NCBI RefSeq assembly: GCF_027980145.1
Contig: NZ_JAMZNK010000003.1
Location: forward strand, 1-64,000
From: Flavobacterium azizsancarii
GTDB lineage: Bacteria > Bacteroidota > Bacteroidia > Flavobacteriales > Flavobacteriaceae
DNA: 64,000 nt
Direction of reading: 5' to 3'
A model generated the notes under the pieces. It was given only the letters and a program-made list of their open reading frames with translations, did not search any database and was not told the origin of the DNA. This document shows positions 59,244 to 64,000 of this stretch, piece by piece. Position numbers and translations under genes: made by a program. The stretch's first letter is position 1. Each line of letters begins with the position of its first letter.

Positions 59244-60425
59244 TTATTGAATAGTTTTAAATGCGATTACAAAAGCAACAACCGTCACAATGATTCCAAT
59301 CATGAAAAAGTTGTAAGCAATACGCAATAAATTATATTTACGCTGTAGCACTAATCCCAGATAATATAAATCCTTGATCATGGTTGAGTATAAATAATCC
59401 CGATCTTTCATCATTTCATTCATTGCCCAGTCATACTCTTCTAAAGGCATTTTGTAGAAATTCCCAAAAAATAATAAATTTATCTTTTTAGCCTCGATAT
59501 CTTCTCGGGTAAAAACTCCCGTCGTAACTTTTGGTCTTGTCGAAAGAATCGCAAAGATGATAGTAACGACACTAGAAATTAACATTATAAATGTTGGGAT
59601 CACCAAATGCGCATTCTTCGGACTGTCTAATTTTGGAATAATAGATGAAAGTGCGATCGAAATAATAATTGCATTTACAGACAATAAAATATTCGCTTTA
59701 CTATCAGCAATTCCGCTTAATCGCGTATGATTTCCCAGAGTAACACGAAACAAAGTATCTACGCCACGATCCGGTTTCTCTATTTTATCTTTCTTTTTAT
59801 TTTCGTCTTCGATTTTATCTGCCGCTTTCTTTTGTTGCTTTTCAATTTTCTTTTGCACAAGTAGTAAGTTTTTCTCTTTTAAAGGTTGCCATTTTCTCAA
59901 GGCATAATCAGTATAGAACCGATGTTTGTTCATTAAAAAGTTTAAATTTTCTTTCGCCCATTCTGAATTCGAAAAATTTAAGTTCCAGGTATTTTTTAAT
60001 TCAATACGCAATAACTCACAAGTAGTTGCATATTCATTTCCCATAAGGTGCGCAAAATCAGCATCTTTAATTATTTTTTCTAAATGAGTTTTTGGAATAT
60101 ACTCTTTTACCGTGGCCATAATTAAACTGGAAACGGTTGCAATAAACTCATCAGATTGCTCTTTTTCTTTCAAAAAAGCTGTTGCAATTTTCACACTTTC
60201 TTCTTCATGATTTTCATAACCTTCTACATATCCGGTGTCATGAAACCAAGCCGCAACAAGAAGCTTTTCTTTATCATTTTCTTTAACATCTTCTTTTTTA
60301 CAGAGCTCTTTTACGGCATTTACTACCGATAAAGTATGGTTAAAATTATGATAAGAATATAAATTAGAAAGTTTATCTTTGAGTAAATTACTGACGAAAT
60401 CTTCGGATTGTTCTATTAAATTCAT
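59244..60425 (-). CDS. HD phosphohydrolase fused to a PycTM (Pycsar effector-type) membrane domain
   Basis: A 393-residue protein in two parts. Residues about 1-150 are an HD domain with YHNFNHT (His30) and AAWFHDTGYVEGY (His62-Asp63) and a later Asp in KDADFAHLMG. A charged coiled linker (about 190-222) leads into the PycTM-like domain (about 225-393): RLSGIADSKANILLSVNAII with two hydrophobic segments, then a third near the C-terminus. PycTM is the transmembrane effector of Pycsar anti-phage defence, activated by cCMP or cUMP; here no Pyc cyclase gene is adjacent, and HD is an added N-terminal domain. It may be a housekeeping nucleotide-signalling protein or an orphan defence effector. Confidence 0.82.
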   Translation of the reverse strand: MNLIEQSEDFVSNLLKDKLSNLYSYHNFNHTLSVVNAVKELCKKEDVKENDKEKLLVAAWFHDTGYVEGYENHEEESVKIATAFLKEKEQSDEFIATVSSLIMATVKEYIPKTHLEKIIKDADFAHLMGNEYATTCELLRIELKNTWNLNFSNSEWAKENLNFLMNKHRFYTDYALRKWQPLKEKNLLLVQKKIEKQQKKAADKIEDENKKKDKIEKPDRGVDTLFRVTLGNHTRLSGIADSKANILLSVNAIIISIALSSIIPKLDSPKNAHLVIPTFIMLISSVVTIIFAILSTRPKVTTGVFTREDIEAKKINLLFFGNFYKMPLEEYDWAMNEMMKDRDYLYSTMIKDLYYLGLVLQRKYNLLRIAYNFFMIGIIVTVVAFVIAFKTIQ

Positions 60426-60451
60426 AGAGAATATTTTTACACCACTAAATT

Positions 60452-63400
60452 ATGAAATTGTTTTTGGATAATCATTTTATTACTAAAATTAAAAACTGTT
60501 CTTTAGCAATAGTTACATTATTACTTGCCTATTCCTGTGCGACGCATAAAGCACAATACGGGAAAAATGTGAGCGCTAACGAGACAGAAAACGCAACTGA
60601 TACTATAAAAATTGCCCATACTCTTTATTTAGTTGGCGATGCAGGAAATGCAGATGAACTTCAAGCACAGCAAACACTTGAATTGTTGCATAAAAAATTA
60701 AAAAAAGCGAGCAAAAAATCGACTTTGATATTTTTAGGAGATAATATATATCCTAAAGGTTTTCCTGCTAATGATGATGCTTCAGAGAAGGCTTTGGCAG
60801 AAACAAAATTGACAAACCAATTAAAATTAACAGAAGGTTATCGAGGAAAAACAATCGTTATTCCCGGAAATCACGATTGGTATAACGGTATCAAAGGTCT
60901 TGAACGCCAGGCTGATTTTGTAACGAAATACCTAAATGATAAAAAATCATTCCTGCCAAGAAAAAGTTGTGCTATAGAAGATGTCAAAATCGACAGCACC
61001 ACTACCATAATTACAGTTGATAGTGAGTGGTTTCTGGAAGACTGGGATAATCATCCTACAATTAATGACAATTGCGACATTAAAACCAGAGAAGATTTTT
61101 TTGATGAATTAGAAAGTCTTTTAAATAAAAATCAGGAAAAAACAGTTATTCTTGCTATTCATCATCCTTTGATGAGTAACGGAACTCATGGCGGACAATT
61201 CTCATTAGAGAAACAATTGTTTCCGTTAGAACAAAAAATACCATTACCCATAATTGGCTCTTTTATCAATTTATTGAGAAAAACATCCGGAGTAAGTCCG
61301 CAGGATATTCAGAACAAGCAATACACTATATATGCCAAGAGAATTAAAACGCTTTTGCAAAAGCAGAAAAATGTAATCGTCGTTTCCGGACACGATCACA
61401 ATCTGCAATATGTTAACAAGGAAAACATTAAGCAAATTATTAGTGGTGCAGGATCAAAATCTGAAGCTGCCAGAGCTATAAATCCTACTGAATTCTCTTA
61501 TGGAGGAAATGGTTATGCAACATTGACTTTATTTAAAAGCGGTGATGCAAAAGTGTCTTTCTACGGAAATGAAAACAACAAAGAAAAGCTGCTTTTTGAG
61601 CATGAAATCATTAAGGCAAAAGAAATTAATTGGGCTGCAAAAGTCGATAATAAATTCCCTGCAACGGTTACCACTTCAATCTATTCTGAAAAAATGACCC
61701 AGAAAAGTATTTTTCATAAATTCTTATTCGGAAATCATTACAGAAAATATTACAGCTTACCAATTGAAGCCAAAGTTGCAACCGTAGACACATTAATGGG
61801 TGGTTTGAAGCCTATTCGTGAAGGCGGAGGACATCAGTCAGTTTCTTTACGAATGTCAGATCCTAAAGGCAGAGAATATGTAATGCGTGCATTGAAAAAA
61901 AGTGCAACCGTATTTTTACAATCTGTTGCATTTAAAGATCAATATGTTGTTAACGATTTTGAAGATACATATGCCGAAAATTTCCTTTTGGATTTTTACA
62001 CCACTTCTCATCCTTATACTCCTTTTGTGATAGGGAATCTGGCTGATCATTTAGGAATTTCCCACACAAATCCCATTCTATATTATATTCCGAAACAAAA
62101 TGGCTTAAAAGAGTTTAATTCGAATTTTGGAGATGAATTATATATGGTTGAAGAAAGACCGGCTGATAATCATCTGGATGCGAAAAATTTTGGCAACCCG
62201 ACTAATATTATTAGTACCGGTGATATGATGAAGAATCTTCATAAAGACGAGAAATACTCGGTTGATGAAAAAGAATATATAAAAGCACGTTTATTTGATA
62301 TGCTTATTGGCGACTGGGACAGACACGATGATCAGTGGCGTTGGGGTGAATATAAAAAAGAGGGAAAGGTAGTTTACAAACCTATCCCGCGTGATCGTGA
62401 TCAGGCTTTTTCAAAATATGACGGAACTTTGCTTTCGTTGTTAATGAACATTCCTGCGCTTCGCCATATGCGTAGTTTCAAAAAAGAAATCGATAATGTA
62501 AAATGGCTTAACAGGGAACCATATCCAATGGATTTGGCTTTCCTGAAAACTGCCGAAGAAAAAGACTGGATTGCCCAGGCGAAATATATTCAGGAAAACT
62601 TATCAGACAGTGATATCGATAATGCATTTAAAAGCCTTCCAAAAGAAGTTCAGGATGAAACGATTGAAGATATCAAACGAAAATTAAAAAACAGAAAAAA
62701 GGAACTTCAAAAATATGCTTCGAAATATTTTGATGTTTTGAGTCGTACTGTAATGCTTGCGGGAACAGATAAAAAAGATAAATTCATAATTAATCATGAT
62801 GCTCATAAAAGTATCGAAATCAAAGCATACCGAATTAAAAAAGACGGTGATGAATTGGTATACACTAAAAAAGTGACTGATGCCAAAACTAAAAATTTAT
62901 GGATTTATGGTTTAGATGACAATGATGTATTTGAGGTTGTTGGGAATCATAAATCAAAAATTAAAATTCGTTTAATTGGTGGTCAGAACAATGATACTTA
63001 CAACATTGAAAACGGAAAAAGAGTTATTGTCTATGATTTTAAATCAAAACAAAACACTTATAATCTTGACGCTAAGACTAAAACAGAATTGACTGATGAT
63101 TATGATGTGAATTTATACAATTACGAAAAACCAAAGTATAATGTGATATCAGGATTACCAAACATTGGTTATAATCCTGACGATGGTGTAAAAATGGGTG
63201 TAAATTTAAATTATACCGTTAACAATTTCAAACAGAATCCCTATACACAAAGACACGTTTTAAACGCATTCTATTATTTTGCAACAGGAGGTCTTGAATT
63301 TAATTATGCTGCACATTTCCCGGGATTATTGGGTAAATGGGTTATTGATGTTGACTCTCAATATACAACTCCAAATTTTGCAATAAATTATTTTGGATAT

Positions 63401-64000
63401 GGAAATGAAACGGTAAATAATACTGATGCCTTTGGGATGGATTATAACCGTGTTCGTATTCAGAAATTTAATGTTTCAGGAGCGATCAGGCATGTTGGCA
63501 GATACGGAAGCGAATTTAGCTTTCAGCCTATGTTACAACAAATGAGGGTCGAAGAAACTAAGGACAGGTTTATTGACGCACCAAATATTATAAACCCAAA
63601 TGTTTTTGACAGTCAGGTATATGGTGGGGCAAAAATTAAATATTCGTTTAAAAATGCTGACTTTGCTGCAAAACCTACATTAGGAATGGCTTTTATGGTT
63701 TCCGCAGCCTGGATGGCGAATTTAAGTGATTCTAAACAAAACTTTCCAACTATAGAAAGCTACTTAGGTTTTACGCATAAAATCGACCATAACGGCAAAT
63801 TAGTACTGGCTTCTATCGTAAAAGGAAAAGCTATTTTAAATAATAACTATGAGTTTTACCAAGGGGCAACTTTAGGCGGCGATACTGATTTACGTGGTTA
63901 TAGAAATGAACGCTTTTTAGGAAGTTCGTATTTTTCTCAAAGTACGGATTTACGACTGAGCATTGGTAAAATTCAAAAAACAATTGCGCCTTTGACTTAC
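60452..64000 (+). CDS. Metallophosphoesterase/outer-membrane-barrel lipoprotein (3' cut by window)
   Basis: At least 1183 residues, open to the right edge. A lipoprotein signal ends at LLLAYSC (Cys near 29). A calcineurin-type phosphoesterase domain spans about 58-330 with all metal motifs: LVGDAG (Asp63), FLGDN (Asp97), PGNHDW (Asn140-His141-Asp142), AIHHPLM (His237-His238) and SGHDH (His314-His316). A central region (about 410-800) is unrecognised. From about 870 it reads as an outer-membrane beta barrel of the Omp85/surface-antigen type, with GGDTDLRGYRNERFLGSS near the cut end. It is divergent from the HD-PycTM gene across 26 bases. Confidence 0.85.
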   Translation, partial: MKLFLDNHFITKIKNCSLAIVTLLLAYSCATHKAQYGKNVSANETENATDTIKIAHTLYLVGDAGNADELQAQQTLELLHKKLKKASKKSTLIFLGDNIYPKGFPANDDASEKALAETKLTNQLKLTEGYRGKTIVIPGNHDWYNGIKGLERQADFVTKYLNDKKSFLPRKSCAIEDVKIDSTTTIITVDSEWFLEDWDNHPTINDNCDIKTREDFFDELESLLNKNQEKTVILAIHHPLMSNGTHGGQFSLEKQLFPLEQKIPLPIIGSFINLLRKTSGVSPQDIQNKQYTIYAKRIKTLLQKQKNVIVVSGHDHNLQYVNKENIKQIISGAGSKSEAARAINPTEFSYGGNGYATLTLFKSGDAKVSFYGNENNKEKLLFEHEIIKAKEINWAAKVDNKFPATVTTSIYSEKMTQKSIFHKFLFGNHYRKYYSLPIEAKVATVDTLMGGLKPIREGGGHQSVSLRMSDPKGREYVMRALKKSATVFLQSVAFKDQYVVNDFEDTYAENFLLDFYTTSHPYTPFVIGNLADHLGISHTNPILYYIPKQNGLKEFNSNFGDELYMVEERPADNHLDAKNFGNPTNIISTGDMMKNLHKDEKYSVDEKEYIKARLFDMLIGDWDRHDDQWRWGEYKKEGKVVYKPIPRDRDQAFSKYDGTLLSLLMNIPALRHMRSFKKEIDNVKWLNREPYPMDLAFLKTAEEKDWIAQAKYIQENLSDSDIDNAFKSLPKEVQDETIEDIKRKLKNRKKELQKYASKYFDVLSRTVMLAGTDKKDKFIINHDAHKSIEIKAYRIKKDGDELVYTKKVTDAKTKNLWIYGLDDNDVFEVVGNHKSKIKIRLIGGQNNDTYNIENGKRVIVYDFKSKQNTYNLDAKTKTELTDDYDVNLYNYEKPKYNVISGLPNIGYNPDDGVKMGVNLNYTVNNFKQNPYTQRHVLNAFYYFATGGLEFNYAAHFPGLLGKWVIDVDSQYTTPNFAINYFGYGNETVNNTDAFGMDYNRVRIQKFNVSGAIRHVGRYGSEFSFQPMLQQMRVEETKDRFIDAPNIINPNVFDSQVYGGAKIKYSFKNADFAAKPTLGMAFMVSAAWMANLSDSKQNFPTIESYLGFTHKIDHNGKLVLASIVKGKAILNNNYEFYQGATLGGDTDLRGYRNERFLGSSYFSQSTDLRLSIGKIQKTIAPLTY

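Noticed and set aside
59244..60425. Complete Pycsar defence operon
   Set aside because: Only the effector-type domain is present; no cyclase gene is found on either side within the window.

Overview
The window looks like chromosomal DNA of a Flavobacterium or a close relative in the Bacteroidetes; the genus is an inference. It is strongly AT-rich. Genes mostly lack Shine-Dalgarno sequences, and many start just downstream of the Bacteroidetes -7 element TAnnTTTG. The gene families are typical of flavobacteria: a TonB-dependent receptor, 2TM-domain proteins, a PycTM protein, SMI1/KNR4 and YceI proteins, and a cytochrome bd oxidase. No rRNA, tRNA, CRISPR array or complete insertion sequence was seen.

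Layout. 1-5.4 kb: a gene tail, a TPR-like exported protein, an ACT protein with an M1 peptidase, GapN and a rhodanese. 5.9-7.8 kb: a Crp/Fnr regulator and a TauE/SafE permease. 8-13.7 kb: GNAT, SDR, a second Crp/Fnr regulator, a small lipoprotein/membrane protein pair and cydAB. 14.2-15.9 kb: an SMI1/KNR4 protein and an HD hydrolase, with the decayed tail of a second HD hydrolase beside them. 16.2-18.9 kb: a CstB-like persulfide dioxygenase-rhodanese with a split YeeE transporter. 19-24.2 kb: GlpD, a MarR/nitroreductase/YceI operon and an exported beta-helix protein. 24.2-33.4 kb: the complete trp operon, preceded by a Trp-Trp-Trp leader peptide and an attenuator, with four unexpected passenger genes. 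34-38.6 kb: a TetR-controlled TolC/EmrA/EmrB efflux system. 39-43 kb: YaaA, a CCA-adding/poly(A) polymerase-family enzyme and heme A synthase. 43.2-50.3 kb: an operon-like block on the minus strand with a TonB receptor, DUF2141 protein, TPR-like protein, sensor kinase fused to a 2TM domain, four more 2TM proteins and a LytTR regulator. 50.4-55.4 kb: DinB, sugar acetyltransferase, VOC, ClC, HPP, a pRiA4b ORF-3-like protein and a four-helix-bundle protein. 55.5-64 kb: a nucleoid-associated protein, a GAF protein, an HD-PycTM protein, and a large metallophosphoesterase/outer-membrane-barrel lipoprotein cut by the window end.

How genes work together. The sulfur genes (cstB-like, yeeE halves, tauE-like and probably the 5.1 kb rhodanese) appear to form a regulon. 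Two of their promoters carry a Crp/Fnr-like half-palindrome at exactly the same distance from the -7 element, and a Crp/Fnr gene lies next to one of them. The trp operon shows a classical ribosome-mediated attenuator. The MarR and TetR genes each have paired palindromes overlapping their own promoters.

Intergenic DNA is unusually rich in palindromic repeat families: CATTAAG foldbacks, CTTAGNNN arrays, GCGTT...AACGC elements, CTTTGCG foldbacks and a three-copy 92-bp tandem repeat. Several lie inside the trp operon. The best candidates for new biology are the trp attenuator, the shared sulfur promoter architecture, the HD-PycTM protein without a cyclase, and the kinase-2TM fusion at the head of a 2TM gene array.
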